Below are positions 39,932 to 49,494 of a DNA stretch of 64,000 bases, piece after piece (within the stretch, counting starts at the first letter, position 1; every line of letters begins with the position of its first letter). Origin of the DNA: Myxococcus eversor (lineage in GTDB: Bacteria > Myxococcota > Myxococcia > Myxococcales > Myxococcaceae); assembly GCF_010894455.1 (NCBI RefSeq), contig NZ_JAAIXY010000010.1:150024-214023 (forward strand), written 5' to 3'. Both the position numbers and the translations under genes were made by a program. The notes under the pieces are model-generated. The model was not told where the DNA came from. It did not search any database and saw nothing but the letters and a program-made list of their open reading frames with translations.

Positions 39932-42370
39932 CTAGAGTCCGTTGGGGACCACGGTCACTGTGCCGGAGCCCCTGTTGGTCAGGATGAGGTCGGCGTACCC
40001 ATCCGCGTCCATGTCCGCGGTGGCGATGGCGTTGAGGCCAGGTGAGGCGCCGGTCGTGACGACGGTGCCCGCGGTGAAGCCTCCGCTGCCGTTGCCGGTC
40101 ATCGGGCGGACGCCGCCCGAGGCCGCTGTCACGAGGATGTAGGCGTCGAGCTTGCCATCGCCGTTGAAGTCACCGGCCACGACGCCCAGCGCCGAGTTGG
40201 CGGCCGTATTGGTCGCGGCGGTTGACTGAGCGCCGCTCGCGAAGGTGCCGTTGCCGTTCCCTCTGAAGTAGAAGAGGAACCGGCCGGCCGCGCCGTTCGA
40301 GAGGATGTCGAGCGTGCCGTCGCCGTTGGCGTCGCCGAAGGCGATGCCCGCCGTCTGGCCGCTGGCGGAATTGCTGTAGGCGACGGGTGCGGCGAACGTG
40401 CCGTCTCCCTGGTTGATGAGGACCGACAGGCGTGCGCTGGCGGGACTCGTCACCACGATATCGGAGAAGCCATCGCTGTTCAGGTCACGGCAGGCGATGC
40501 TCGACTGAGCGCCGCCGGTGCTCTGGATGCCGATGAACGTGGGCGCGCCGAAGTTGCCCGCGCCGGTGCCGAAGAGCACGCTCACCTGGTTCTGGGTCAC
40601 GCTGGTCGTGGCGATGTCAGCCACCCCGTCGTTGTCGAAGTCACCGGTGCAGAGGTGGACGGAGCCCGGGGTGCCCGTGGTGAAGCTCGTCGGCGCGCCG
40701 AAGGTCCCGGGCGCGCTCGAGCCCAGGTTCTTGTAGACGCTGATGTTTCCGTTGATGAGGGGCAGGTTGGTCTGTCCGTCGACGGTGACGGCGTCGAGCC
40801 ACCCGTCGCCGTCCACGTCCACGGCCACGACCGCGTTGCTGGAGAGCGAGGCGCTCCCGTAGTTGACCTCCGACTGGACGCTGGCGTCGCCGTTGCCCAG
40901 GAAGACGGAGAGCGAGCCAGAGGGAGTCTGGGTCGACCCGGATTCGGCGTTGGCCACCAGGATGTCGAGCTTGCCGTCGCCATTCACATCGGCGACCGCC
41001 GGGGCCAGCGGGCTGTGGTTCGCGGGGGAGCTGACCGGCGTGCCGGGGACCTGGCCGGGTGGGATGGCCTGGCAGGTGGCGTTCGAGCAGATCTGCCCCG
41101 TCGAGCACACGATGCCGCAGGCGCCGCAACTGGCGGCGTCGCTCTGGACGTTCACCTCGCAGCCGTCGGACGAGTTCGCGTTACAGTCCGCGAGGGTGCC
41201 GGAGCAAGACTGGCAGATGTTCCCCTCGTAGGTGGGCGCGCACTTGCAGGTGTAGCTACCCACGCCGTCGATGCAGGCGCCACCGTTCAGGCAGGGGCTC
41301 GCGGCGCACTCGTCGATGTTGGTGCAAGTCACCCCGTCGCCCTCGTACCCCGCATTGCAGGCGCAGGTGAAGGAGCCCCCGCTGTTGGTGCAGGAGGCGT
41401 TTTCGCTGCAGTTGTCGGTACCGGCGGCGCACTCGTCGATGTCGGTGCAAGTCACCCCGTCGCCCGCGTACCCCGCATTGCAGGCGCAGGTGAAGGAGCC
41501 CTCGCTGTTGGTGCAGGAGGCGTTTTCGCTGCAGTTGTCGGTACCGGCGGCGCACTCGTCGATGTCGGTGCAGGTCACGCCGTCGCCCTCGTACCCCGCA
41601 TTGCAGGCGCAGGTGAAGGAGCCCCCGCTGTTGGTGCAGGAGGCGTTTTCGTCGCAGTTGTCGGTACCGGCGGCGCACTCGTCGATGTCGGTACACACCG
41701 TCGGCTGTCCCGTGCAGGTGTAGCCCGGCTCCACCTGGCAGACGCTGTTACAGCCGTCGCCAGAGAGTTGATTGCCGTCGTCACAGACTTCGAATCCGCC
41801 CAGCACCCCATCACCACAGATGGCCCGCAGCGACGTCTCCACCGCGTCCACCAGGTAGATCGCGACCGCGCCCCTCAGGCGCACGTAGCGATAGGGCTTG
41901 TTTCCCGGGTAGAGCGCCACCGCCACATGCGTCCCCAGGCCCAGCTCCACCAGGTGCAGCGAGCTGGAGCCAATGAGCGTCCCATCCGCCTTCAGGAAGT
42001 CCACCTGGGCCACCAGCGCCAATGACAAGCCCTTGTAATAGACACGCAGGTCGCCGGTGCCTTCCTCGCCCGCACCCAGGTCCAGCACCAGCGCCGCGTT
42101 GAGCAAGCCCACCAGGGTCGCGGCATGCCCGTCCGGCGCGCCCAGCGCCGCGCTCGCGTTGAGCACCGCCGCATTGGTGCCCGGCGCCACAGCATCCGCA
42201 TACGGGTCCCACGTCAAGGAGGCTTCCAGCGGCTCACTCGTCACCGCCCCGTTGTCCTCTTGCGGCACCTCATCCGCGGGAGGAAGGGACTCCACACCAC
42301 ATGCTCCGAGCGACAAGACCAGCGTCACGCCGAGTCCCCACGACCACAGCGCACCAGGACGGCTTTGCAT
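39932..42370 (-). CDS. large lipoprotein with Cys-rich, EGF-like and FG-GAP repeats
   Basis: About 812 residues from ATG 42370 (GGAGAGAG upstream). The leader ends GVTLVLSLGAC (lipobox). Order of parts: a beta-sandwich-like region; a DUF4215-type repeat (CGDGVLGGFEVCDDGN, then GDGCNSVC); three Ca-binding EGF-like repeats DIDECAAGTDNC and a fourth NIDECAASPC; a Cys module (DGCEVNVQSDAASCGACG); then about six FG-GAP/VCBS repeats (ADVNGDGKLDILVA and similar) forming a probable beta-propeller. It is a large surface-exposed, Ca-binding adhesion-type protein. No enzyme domain is seen. Confidence 0.88.
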   Translation of the reverse strand: MQSRPGALWSWGLGVTLVLSLGACGVESLPPADEVPQEDNGAVTSEPLEASLTWDPYADAVAPGTNAAVLNASAALGAPDGHAATLVGLLNAALVLDLGAGEEGTGDLRVYYKGLSLALVAQVDFLKADGTLIGSSSLHLVELGLGTHVAVALYPGNKPYRYVRLRGAVAIYLVDAVETSLRAICGDGVLGGFEVCDDGNQLSGDGCNSVCQVEPGYTCTGQPTVCTDIDECAAGTDNCDENASCTNSGGSFTCACNAGYEGDGVTCTDIDECAAGTDNCSENASCTNSEGSFTCACNAGYAGDGVTCTDIDECAAGTDNCSENASCTNSGGSFTCACNAGYEGDGVTCTNIDECAASPCLNGGACIDGVGSYTCKCAPTYEGNICQSCSGTLADCNANSSDGCEVNVQSDAASCGACGIVCSTGQICSNATCQAIPPGQVPGTPVSSPANHSPLAPAVADVNGDGKLDILVANAESGSTQTPSGSLSVFLGNGDASVQSEVNYGSASLSSNAVVAVDVDGDGWLDAVTVDGQTNLPLINGNISVYKNLGSSAPGTFGAPTSFTTGTPGSVHLCTGDFDNDGVADIATTSVTQNQVSVLFGTGAGNFGAPTFIGIQSTGGAQSSIACRDLNSDGFSDIVVTSPASARLSVLINQGDGTFAAPVAYSNSASGQTAGIAFGDANGDGTLDILSNGAAGRFLFYFRGNGNGTFASGAQSTAATNTAANSALGVVAGDFNGDGKLDAYILVTAASGGVRPMTGNGSGGFTAGTVVTTGASPGLNAIATADMDADGYADLILTNRGSGTVTVVPNGL
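41310..41695 (-). repeat. three tandem 123-bp EGF-coding repeats
   Basis: Three consecutive direct repeats of about 123 bp, each encoding DIDECAAGTDNC, NASCTNS and FTCACNAGY, are almost identical at the DNA level with only a few substitutions. This points to recent duplication within the gene, or homogenisation. Confidence 0.85.
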
Positions 42371-42793
42371 TGAGTGTCTCTCTCCGAGGAGCAGGCTGAA
42401 GCCCGGAATGGACGTCCCCCCCATGGAATGAACGACGCCATTCCTTACTCCCAATTGCTCGGCGCGCAACAGACGGATTCGCGAGATTCTCCGGCGACCA
42501 GCCGACAAGCATTCGAGGGCCATGGACAAAATGCCCATGAGATGCATTTGCCCTCACGGCAATCGACGGGCCATGATGGAGAGGGGCCCCGCACCGCCGA
42601 CAGCGCTTGTAGGTCCCAGGAGCGCAGATGCTTGGAGCCCCAAAAAGCGCTGAAATGCCTCCCACGCCTTCTGCTGGCTCCCTTGCGCCGGGGCAAGTCA
42701 CGAATTGATGAGGGTTCTCTATTTCAAACGACAAATGTCAGACTGATGTGGTTGTCTCCTGTTTCCCGGAATGCCTTCCGGAAAGGAGGCACC
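42371..42793. other. divergent intergenic region, no gene
   Basis: About 420 bases between the starts of the EGF/FG-GAP lipoprotein gene (-) and the astacin gene (+). It is locally less GC-rich near 42715-42765, as expected for the astacin promoter. I see no repeat, palindrome of note or conserved frame. Confidence 0.4.
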
Positions 42794-44122
42794 ATGCTTC
42801 GACGCACATTGAAGTCCGCGCTGGTTGCACTGTTCATCCCCAGCCTGCTGCTCACCGCCTGTGGTGAGGGACTGGAGTCGCGTCCCGCCCTGGACCCGGA
42901 GATGGCCCGGGTGCCGGCTGGCGCCCCGGTTCGCGAGGGCTACACCTGGAATGCCGCGAGAGGGAAGCTGGTGCCAGTGAAGTACGCCGAGGTGGATGGA
43001 CTGGCCATCCTCGAGGGAGACATGATTCTCGGCACGGTGGAGGAGATGGAGGCGCGCGTGCGCGAGGTGAAGGCCCGGGGAGGTCTCGACGCCCCGGGAG
43101 TCCACGCCCAGGGCGTGGCCATCACCGGAGCCAACTATCGCTGGGCCAACTCAGAGGTGCCCTACACCATCGACGCGGCTGTGCCAAACCAGGTGCGAAT
43201 CACGGACGCCATCACTCACTGGCAACAGCGTACGCACCTGCGCTTCGTGCAACGCACCGTGCTCAACGCGGCGCTGTATCCGAACTACGTCAACTTCCAG
43301 ACGGGCACCGGGTGCAGCTCCAACGTGGGACGGATTGGTGGCAGGCAAGGGGTGTGGCTGGAGGCCGGGTGCAGCACGGGCAACGTCATCCATGAAATCG
43401 GACACGCCCTGGGGCTGTGGCACGAGCAGTCGCGCGAGGACCGCAATACCTACGTGCTCGTCCGGCCCGAGAACATCACCGCGGGCTATGAGCAGAACTT
43501 CAACCAGCAGATCGCCGACGGTGACGACATCCTCGCCTATGACTACGGCTCCATCATGCACTACCCGAGGACGGCGTTCTCGAAGAATGGGCTCCCCACC
43601 ATCGAGCCACTGGGGGGGCAGGCCATCGGGCAGCGCGATGCGCTGAGCATCACGGACGCGGCAACCGTGGCGCGTCTCTACTCGAGAACCATCTCCCTGC
43701 GCGCCTTGCGCGGCCACTACGTGGTGGCCGAGGGCGGCGGCGGCGGCGCGGTGAACGCCAATCGTGGCGCCGTGGGTCCCTGGGAGAAGTTCCAACTGGT
43801 GGACCGCAACGGCTTCGAACTGCAGACCGGCGACCTCATCCACCTGCAGACGGTCAACGGCAACTACGTCATGGCCGTGAACGGTGGCGGCGCGGAGGTG
43901 ACAGCCACCCCCACGGCGCCTGGCAGCTATGAAACCTTCCGCATCTCGAAGATCGCCGGCACGGGCCTGCTCACCATCGGCACCGGAGACACCGTGGCCC
44001 TGTCGACGAACAATCTCCTCAACCCCCGCTACCTGTATGCCGATAACGGTGGCGACGGCGGGGTGTATGCCGCCGGCGCATCCGTGGGGCAATGGGAGCA
44101 GTTCACCATCACCTTCTACTGA
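42794..44122 (+). CDS. astacin-type (M12A) metalloprotease lipoprotein with beta-trefoil tail
   Basis: A 442-residue protein; ATG at 42794 with AAAGGAGG upstream. Leader with lipobox (SLLLTAC). The protease domain contains the astacin zinc motif HEIGHALGLWHE (His200, His204, His210) and the Met-turn SIMHYP (Met255, Tyr258). The C-terminal part (from about residue 300) has repeated units ALRGHYVVAEGGGGG, TVNGNYVMAVNGGG and YLYADNGGDGG, typical of a fascin-like beta-trefoil that may bind polysaccharide. Probably exported to degrade proteins outside the cell. Confidence 0.92.
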   Translation: MLRRTLKSALVALFIPSLLLTACGEGLESRPALDPEMARVPAGAPVREGYTWNAARGKLVPVKYAEVDGLAILEGDMILGTVEEMEARVREVKARGGLDAPGVHAQGVAITGANYRWANSEVPYTIDAAVPNQVRITDAITHWQQRTHLRFVQRTVLNAALYPNYVNFQTGTGCSSNVGRIGGRQGVWLEAGCSTGNVIHEIGHALGLWHEQSREDRNTYVLVRPENITAGYEQNFNQQIADGDDILAYDYGSIMHYPRTAFSKNGLPTIEPLGGQAIGQRDALSITDAATVARLYSRTISLRALRGHYVVAEGGGGGAVNANRGAVGPWEKFQLVDRNGFELQTGDLIHLQTVNGNYVMAVNGGGAEVTATPTAPGSYETFRISKIAGTGLLTIGTGDTVALSTNNLLNPRYLYADNGGDGGVYAAGASVGQWEQFTITFY

Positions 44123-44136
44123 GGGACGGGGGAGGG

Positions 44137-44165
44137 CCTGCTCCAGCGCCGGACGCTGGAGCAGG
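44137..44165. terminator. strong hairpin between convergent genes
   Basis: CCTGCTCCAGCG pairs perfectly with CGCTGGAGCAGG (12 bp) around a 5-base loop, between the ends of the astacin gene (+) and the DUF1552 gene (-). Probable bidirectional terminator. Confidence 0.7.
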
Positions 44166-44179
44166 GCGCAATCGTCCCC

Positions 44180-45604
44180 TCAGGCGATGAGCTCGGAGAG
44201 CACGCCCTTGGTCAGCGCCGGGTCGCCGAAGTCGTCCAGGTTTCCACCGGCCGCGTTCTTCAGCCCCACGGCGGTGCCAATCGTGTTCAGCATCCGGTTG
44301 TGGTTGGGATTGCCGCCGCCCGACGCCGCGACGTAGACGCCCTGCTTGAGGAAGCCATTGCAGCTCCCCGCCAGGACGAAGGGCACATCGCGCGCCGAGT
44401 GAGCCGGCCCGTTGCCCAGGTCGTTGTACCAGACCGCCACGCCGTGCTCGATGAGTCGCTTTCCGTCCGGCATCTGGTAGGCCACCAGCCGGTCCAGCAG
44501 GTGCTTGAAGGCGCTCGCGAACTGCACGTCCACGTGGTGATGCAGCAGGTCCGAGCCGGTGATGATGCCGCCGCTGGCGTCGTGCGACGAGCGACGGTGG
44601 GACACGTAATGGAAGTTCTCCATCAACTGCCCCGTGCCCGGGTCGCGGTAGCGCGTGTCGCCGTCGTTGCCGTTGCCCACCTGGATGACGGCCGCGCGGT
44701 TGGTGCCGCACGCAATCGCCATCACCGCGATGTCCATGTGCAGCCTGGCGGTGGCGAGCACCTCGGTGCCGTCCGTGCTGTCATAGCCGGGCGCCTGCTG
44801 CTGGAGGAGGAGCTCCTGGTCCGCGCGCATGCGGCAGCTCAGGGCGACCTCCAGGTCCCGGACATTGGACAGGTGCAGGTCCAGGCGCTCATGGTCTGAC
44901 GCGCTCAGCTCGGGACGCTGCTGGAGCGCCTGGAGCTGGGCCTTCACCAAATCATTCACGCTGCGCTGCCGGACGAGGAGCTGCTCGCGAGCCTCGGGAG
45001 TCAGTCCTCCCGGGCCGCCAATCATCGTCTGGTACGCATTCCACGGGTCATGCAGCGCGGCCCGGCGCACGTTGCTGCTCCGGTAGGAGAGGCAGGGCCC
45101 CCCGAGCCAGCCGCCACGCCGGCCCGCGTAGAAGACGAGCGAGTCACGCTGCTGCGGATTGAGCTCGCGGCCGATGCGGTGGTCGATGGACTCGCCTCCG
45201 GACTCGGAGCCGCCGCCCGCGCCCTCCACCACGGGGCCCCGCGCGGTCAGCCCCTGCATGGCGCCGCGGGCGTGGCCGTCCCCGTAGTTGTAGTCCTTCA
45301 TGTTGACGTTGCGCACCAGCAGCAGGTGCGCGCGGTGGTCATCGAGCACGCCCACGGCCCGCCCGGCGATGCTCTCCGCGGTGAGCGCCCCCAGGGTGCG
45401 CGGCCAGAAGCGCTCCGGCTCCGCGCCGAGCTCCGACGTCGTCTGGGCCGAGGCGACGCCGTTGGCCTGCCGGAAGAAGATGGCGTACGGCCGTGCCCCC
45501 GAGTCCGCCGCGCGGGCGGTCCTCGGCATCAGCCCCTCGAGAAACGGCAGGCTCAGCATCGTCCCGCCCAGGCCCTTCAACACCATCCGGCGACTCAGCT
45601 TCAT
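44180..45604 (-). CDS. DUF1552 family protein
   Basis: A 474-residue protein; ATG at 45604-45602 overlaps the stop of the upstream DUF1592 gene (ATGA). The N-terminus has a twin-arginine-like signal (SRRMVLKGLGGTMLSLPFLEG). The body fits DUF1552 throughout (AIFFRQANGVASAQTTSE; RAHLLLVRNVNMKDYNYGDG; NFHYVSHRRSSHD; GVAVWYNDLGNGPAHSARD). DUF1552 proteins are known from Planctomycetes and myxobacteria and are nearly always paired with a DUF1592 cytochrome-like partner. Function unknown. Confidence 0.92.
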   Translation of the reverse strand: MKLSRRMVLKGLGGTMLSLPFLEGLMPRTARAADSGARPYAIFFRQANGVASAQTTSELGAEPERFWPRTLGALTAESIAGRAVGVLDDHRAHLLLVRNVNMKDYNYGDGHARGAMQGLTARGPVVEGAGGGSESGGESIDHRIGRELNPQQRDSLVFYAGRRGGWLGGPCLSYRSSNVRRAALHDPWNAYQTMIGGPGGLTPEAREQLLVRQRSVNDLVKAQLQALQQRPELSASDHERLDLHLSNVRDLEVALSCRMRADQELLLQQQAPGYDSTDGTEVLATARLHMDIAVMAIACGTNRAAVIQVGNGNDGDTRYRDPGTGQLMENFHYVSHRRSSHDASGGIITGSDLLHHHVDVQFASAFKHLLDRLVAYQMPDGKRLIEHGVAVWYNDLGNGPAHSARDVPFVLAGSCNGFLKQGVYVAASGGGNPNHNRMLNTIGTAVGLKNAAGGNLDDFGDPALTKGVLSELIA

Positions 45605-47331
45605 GGCAGCTCCTCCGGGTGGCGATTCACGAAGCCCTCGCTGGTGACGACCTCCACGACGAGGTCGACGATGGACAGGTTGCCCGCCTTCGACCGCTTT
45701 CCGAGCCGCTCCACCAGCGGCCCATCCTCGTGGGAGAGCGGGCGCCCGTGGAGGTACTCCACCCAGTGCTGCGCGTAGCACGCATGCACCGACTCATTGG
45801 CCGCGAGTGCGTCCGCCAGGTCGAGCGCGTCGCGCACCGGCACCCTCTCTCCGTTGATGTTGGGAGTCGAGCTGGCGTCCACCGGATGTCCGTTGTCCGT
45901 GGTGCGGTAGCCGCCGATGGCGTCGAAGTTCTCGAAGGGGAAGCCGAGCGGGTTGATGAGGTTCGAGTGGCAGCTGGCGCACGCGGACCCGGGCGCTTCG
46001 GTGTGCGAGGCGACGACCTCGCGATTGGTGCGGCCCTGGGGGGCGGGCAGCGGCGGGATGTTGGCCGGCGGCGCGCCAATCTTCCGGCAGATGATGCGCT
46101 CGGACACGAAGACGCCGCGGTGGATGGGGTCCGGGTCCACCGACGTCGCGTGCGCGGCCAGGAAGCCCACCTGGGTGAGCACGCCCTTGCGCTCGCGCGA
46201 GTCCAGCGTCACGGGGACGAAGTCGGCGGTGAACGTGCCACTCAGCCCATAGACGCGCGCCAGCTCGTCGTTGACGAAGGTGGCCGGCGAGGTGAGCAGG
46301 TCGCTGTAGCCGCCCTTGCGGGAGAAGACGACGTCCTGGACGAACAGGGTCGTCTCCCGGGCCGCGTGCTCCCCGAGCCGCTCGGACACCTGGGGGTAGC
46401 GAGTGAGGGAGGGGCGGATGGCGGCGTAGCGGGGCACGTCGAAGAGGGTGCGGTGGAAGGCCTCCACCACCTTGTTCGAGCGCGCGTCCTGGAGCATGCG
46501 CCGTGCCTGTGTGGCCACGCCCTCGCGGGAGTGCAGGGTGCCCTCGCTCGCGGCGGCGAACAGGGCGTCGTCCGGCATGGCGCTCCAGAGGCCGTAGCTC
46601 AGCCGCGAAGCCACTTCGTAGTCGTCGAGCGGCACCCTGTCCTGCACGGCCTGGGTGCTCTGTTCCACGCGGTAGAGGAAGTGGGGCGACTGGAGGAAGG
46701 CTTCGAGCACCAGCCGGATGCCACCCTCGAAGGCCGCCATGTCCGCGTAGGCCTGGGGTCCCTTGCGGTACAGCCCGAGGTAGCTCTCCACCTCTTCGGA
46801 CGTCAGCGGGCGCCGGTGCGCGCGCCGGCCGAAGGACTCCACGAAGGCGCGGGCGCGCTCCTCGCTGGTGGCGGCCGACGGAGGCAAGAGGCGCGCGAGC
46901 TTCGTCGCGTCCGTCGTCACCTGGCCGGCGAGCTCCGCGGCGGCGCGCTGGTAGGCGCCCCAGAGGGCCTCGTCGACGGAGAGGGCGCGCGCATCGTTGT
47001 CAAAGAGGAAGCCGCTCTGGGCGGGGTCCGCGCGGAAGGTGCCCGCCAGCGGGGTGGGCGGTGCGTCCAGCCTGAGCAGCTCCTGCACGCTGTTCGTCCA
47101 CTGCACGTGCGTCAGGCGCGCCATCCGCACCGACGGGGCTGGCTTCTCGATGACGGTGGGCGTGCCGGGGCCGGGCCCTCCACCGGGGCCCTCCGGGTTG
47201 GAGATGGTTCCTTCGCAGCCAGCAGCCCCGCTCAAGACCAGCCCGAGCACCACCGGGCGCCACCACCGTCCCCGCTCCACTGGCTCTCGTGACAACCGTT
47301 GTGACCGCATCCTCGGCACGAGGGCCTCCAT
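45601..47331 (-). CDS. DUF1587/1595/1592/1588/1585 lipoprotein with CxxCH motif
   Basis: About 576 residues; start at ATG 47331 (47310 is an alternative). The leader ends VLSGAAGC, a lipobox. Domain order is the standard for the family: DUF1587 (RLTHVQWTNSVQELLRL), DUF1595 (FGRRAHRRPLTSEEVESYL), DUF1592 (GIRLVLEAFLQSPHFLYRVE), DUF1588 with CASCH followed by SNLINPLGFPFENFDAIG, and DUF1585 at the C-terminus. The CxxCH may bind one c-type haem. Translation of the DUF1552 partner is coupled to it. Confidence 0.92.
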   Translation of the reverse strand: MEALVPRMRSQRLSREPVERGRWWRPVVLGLVLSGAAGCEGTISNPEGPGGGPGPGTPTVIEKPAPSVRMARLTHVQWTNSVQELLRLDAPPTPLAGTFRADPAQSGFLFDNDARALSVDEALWGAYQRAAAELAGQVTTDATKLARLLPPSAATSEERARAFVESFGRRAHRRPLTSEEVESYLGLYRKGPQAYADMAAFEGGIRLVLEAFLQSPHFLYRVEQSTQAVQDRVPLDDYEVASRLSYGLWSAMPDDALFAAASEGTLHSREGVATQARRMLQDARSNKVVEAFHRTLFDVPRYAAIRPSLTRYPQVSERLGEHAARETTLFVQDVVFSRKGGYSDLLTSPATFVNDELARVYGLSGTFTADFVPVTLDSRERKGVLTQVGFLAAHATSVDPDPIHRGVFVSERIICRKIGAPPANIPPLPAPQGRTNREVVASHTEAPGSACASCHSNLINPLGFPFENFDAIGGYRTTDNGHPVDASSTPNINGERVPVRDALDLADALAANESVHACYAQHWVEYLHGRPLSHEDGPLVERLGKRSKAGNLSIVDLVVEVVTSEGFVNRHPEELP

Positions 47332-47550
47332 GATTGGGAGACATAGCAATCGGATGGATTGCGCGTTCCTGTCAATGTAGCCGTGACTCGCACGCGCGTC
47401 GGTCACATGGCCCGATGACACGGATACTGAAAAACTCGTGTCACGCGTGCATCCGCGTTTCATCAGGCCCGACTTTTCGTGCGGGCCTCGCGCGAAAGTG
47501 TGGAGGAGGCGCCACATGCGTGGGGGACAGACCCCCTCAATGCGCCGGTG

Positions 47551-48921
47551 CTACAGCCGCAGGTAAACGCCGAGCTGACCGCTGAAGTACAGGTCCTTGG
47601 CGCCGCTGGCGAAGACCGGGGCTCCCTCCGCGGCGTCGGCGGTGAAGGAGTAGCTCCGCAGCTCTCCGCCCATCCGCAGACCCAGCATGCGCGTCAGGGC
47701 GAACTCCACGGCGAGCTCGCCATCGAGTCCGGAGCCGCTCAGCTCCGGGAGGTAGTCGTCCGAGGACAGCTCGCCGCCGCTCAGCACGTGCTGGTAGCCC
47801 ACGCGCGCGGCGATGGCCCATCGCTCGGTGAGCGCCTTGCGCAGGCCCAGCTCCACGTGCGCGAAGCGGTAGTCCACGTCGGGCAGGGCGAAGGTGCTCT
47901 CCGGCGGGAGTTCCATCGCGAAGGAGTGGGTGCCGTACAGCGCGCCCACGGAGACCTCCAGCCACCGCAGCGGCAGGCGGAAGCGCAGGCCTCCCTCCAG
48001 GAGCTGCGCGGTGGTGCCGTAGCTGGAGCCATCCGGGAGCCGCGTGGACAGCCCGAGCGAGCGTGAGCCCCGCGCCACGATACCCAGGTTGTGCACCACC
48101 CCATCCGTGAAGTGGGAGAGCGGGAAGTAGCTCACCGCGAGGCTCACCGCCGCGGCGCTGTTGAGGCTGTAGTCGGGCAGCTCGCTGGCGTTGTTGCCCG
48201 AGAAGTTGAAGCGGCGGAACAGCCCCTGTCCGGACAGCAGCGCCTCCAGGATGGGGCCGTCCAGGTTGAGAGGGCCGGCTGCCTTCGGCTCGGGCTTCAC
48301 CGGCGGCTCGTCGTTCTTCACGGTGGGCGGGGGAGGCTTCACCACCGCCGGGCGCGGTGCCTCCGCGATGGGGGCAGGGGGCGCGACCTCCGGTTCGGAG
48401 ACAGGCGTCGGAGGCGTGACGGCGGCGGGCGGGAGGCGCTGCTCCGGGCCCGCCTTCAGGGCCGCGCCCAGCTTGGGCTCGAGCTCGCGCCGTACGTCGG
48501 GGAAGGCGGGCTGGGTGCGGACGTCCCAACGCTCCTCCGCGAGGAGGGTGCCGTCCTTGCCGGAGTAGGCGCGGACCTCCACGTCCCAGCGCTTCGTCCC
48601 CTTCACCGAGGCGAGGACCAGCACGTCCGCGCCGAGCTTCTTCGCCAGCGCCTGCCGCTGCTCATCCGTCTTCGGACCGCCGCGGATGAGCTTCACCTGG
48701 GCATCCACCTTCTTCGCGGGCAGCACCTCTCGCCCGCGTCCCTTCTTGCCCAGCTCCTGCGTCAGCACCCTGCGCAGCGCATCCGCCTGGCGGCCCTCCG
48801 GGCGCAGCACCGCGACCTTGCTCTTCTGCGCCTGCGTCTTCTTCGCCTGCGCGGCCTCGGCCGGGCGGTACGACACGAACAGCGCCAGCACCAGCAACAC
48901 CCATCCCGCGATGCGGCTCAC
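47551..48921 (-). CDS. outer-membrane beta-barrel protein with N-terminal TolB/FlgO-like domain
   Basis: About 456 residues from GTG 48921 with AAGGAGG upstream. Signal peptide GWVLLVLALFVSYRPAEA. An N-terminal domain (VAVLRPEGRQADALRRVLTQ; LAKKLGADVLVLASVKG) resembles the Rossmann-like domain of TolB-N/FlgO/GNA1162-type outer-membrane proteins. A Pro-rich linker follows (about 150-220). The C-terminal half has alternating amphipathic strands ending DLYFSGQLGVYLRL, a typical barrel end with an aromatic/Leu terminus. Ligand unknown. Confidence 0.75.
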   Translation of the reverse strand: MSRIAGWVLLVLALFVSYRPAEAAQAKKTQAQKSKVAVLRPEGRQADALRRVLTQELGKKGRGREVLPAKKVDAQVKLIRGGPKTDEQRQALAKKLGADVLVLASVKGTKRWDVEVRAYSGKDGTLLAEERWDVRTQPAFPDVRRELEPKLGAALKAGPEQRLPPAAVTPPTPVSEPEVAPPAPIAEAPRPAVVKPPPPTVKNDEPPVKPEPKAAGPLNLDGPILEALLSGQGLFRRFNFSGNNASELPDYSLNSAAAVSLAVSYFPLSHFTDGVVHNLGIVARGSRSLGLSTRLPDGSSYGTTAQLLEGGLRFRLPLRWLEVSVGALYGTHSFAMELPPESTFALPDVDYRFAHVELGLRKALTERWAIAARVGYQHVLSGGELSSDDYLPELSGSGLDGELAVEFALTRMLGLRMGGELRSYSFTADAAEGAPVFASGAKDLYFSGQLGVYLRL

Positions 48922-49494
48922 AGGGCCACCTCCTTGGGGCGGACAGACGAGGTGGAAGCGGCCGGGAGGACAGGGACGAAGGGACGGGAACGCATGGGTG
49001 CTCGGCTTCCAGTGACGAGACGGGGGGCTGCCTCGGCCCAAAGCAATTGAGGGGCCAACATCCTGGAGCTTAGAGCCTATCTCGGGAGGAGCGTGCGGAA
49101 TCAGGTGATGATGCCCACCGCGAGGCGCGGCATTCCCAGAGAGGTGTCCTCGCGGCTTCTCCCAGCGCACCAGCAGTTGCGCTTGCTCGGGTTGGGTGGG
49201 CAGGAGGGTCAAGCAGCCAGCGGCACCTGTGAGGCGGTCTTCTCGAACCCGACAGGGCTGACGGAGCCAGGCGCGGAGTGCCGCCGCTGGCGGTTGTGGA
49301 ACACCTCGATGAACTCGAACAAGGCAGCCTTCGCGGACTCACGCGGGAGAGGTGGGTCACGACCCGCTCTCGTGCGAAGTGATGCGGCACCCTGTCGGGC
49401 CGCGTCACGCCGTGGACGGGGTTGCCAGAACGGAAACATTCAGGCAATCCCATACATGGGGACACTTGTCCCCAGCAACAGAGGGGGAAGTGCC
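48922..49494. other. intergenic region holding an IS3 remnant
   Basis: About 570 bases between the barrel protein start (-) and the M4 protease start (+). The middle part (49209-49340) holds an IS3-type transposase fragment on the reverse strand; the frames on either side (49070-49209, 49340-49465) appear to be further decayed transposon DNA. The last 55 bases should hold the protease promoter. Confidence 0.5.
49209..49340 (-). pseudogene. IS3-family OrfB C-terminal remnant
   Basis: The reverse strand encodes ESAKAALFEFIEVFHNRQRR then HSAPGSVSPVGFEKTASQ and a stop. This is the C-terminal signature of IS3-family integrase-type transposases (FIEVFYNRQRRHSALGYLSP). The catalytic DDE part is missing. 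Confidence 0.8.

Noticed and set aside
40655-42025. 456-codon forward ORF with repeats
   Set aside because: It is the antisense of the EGF/FG-GAP lipoprotein; its repeats mirror the EGF units.
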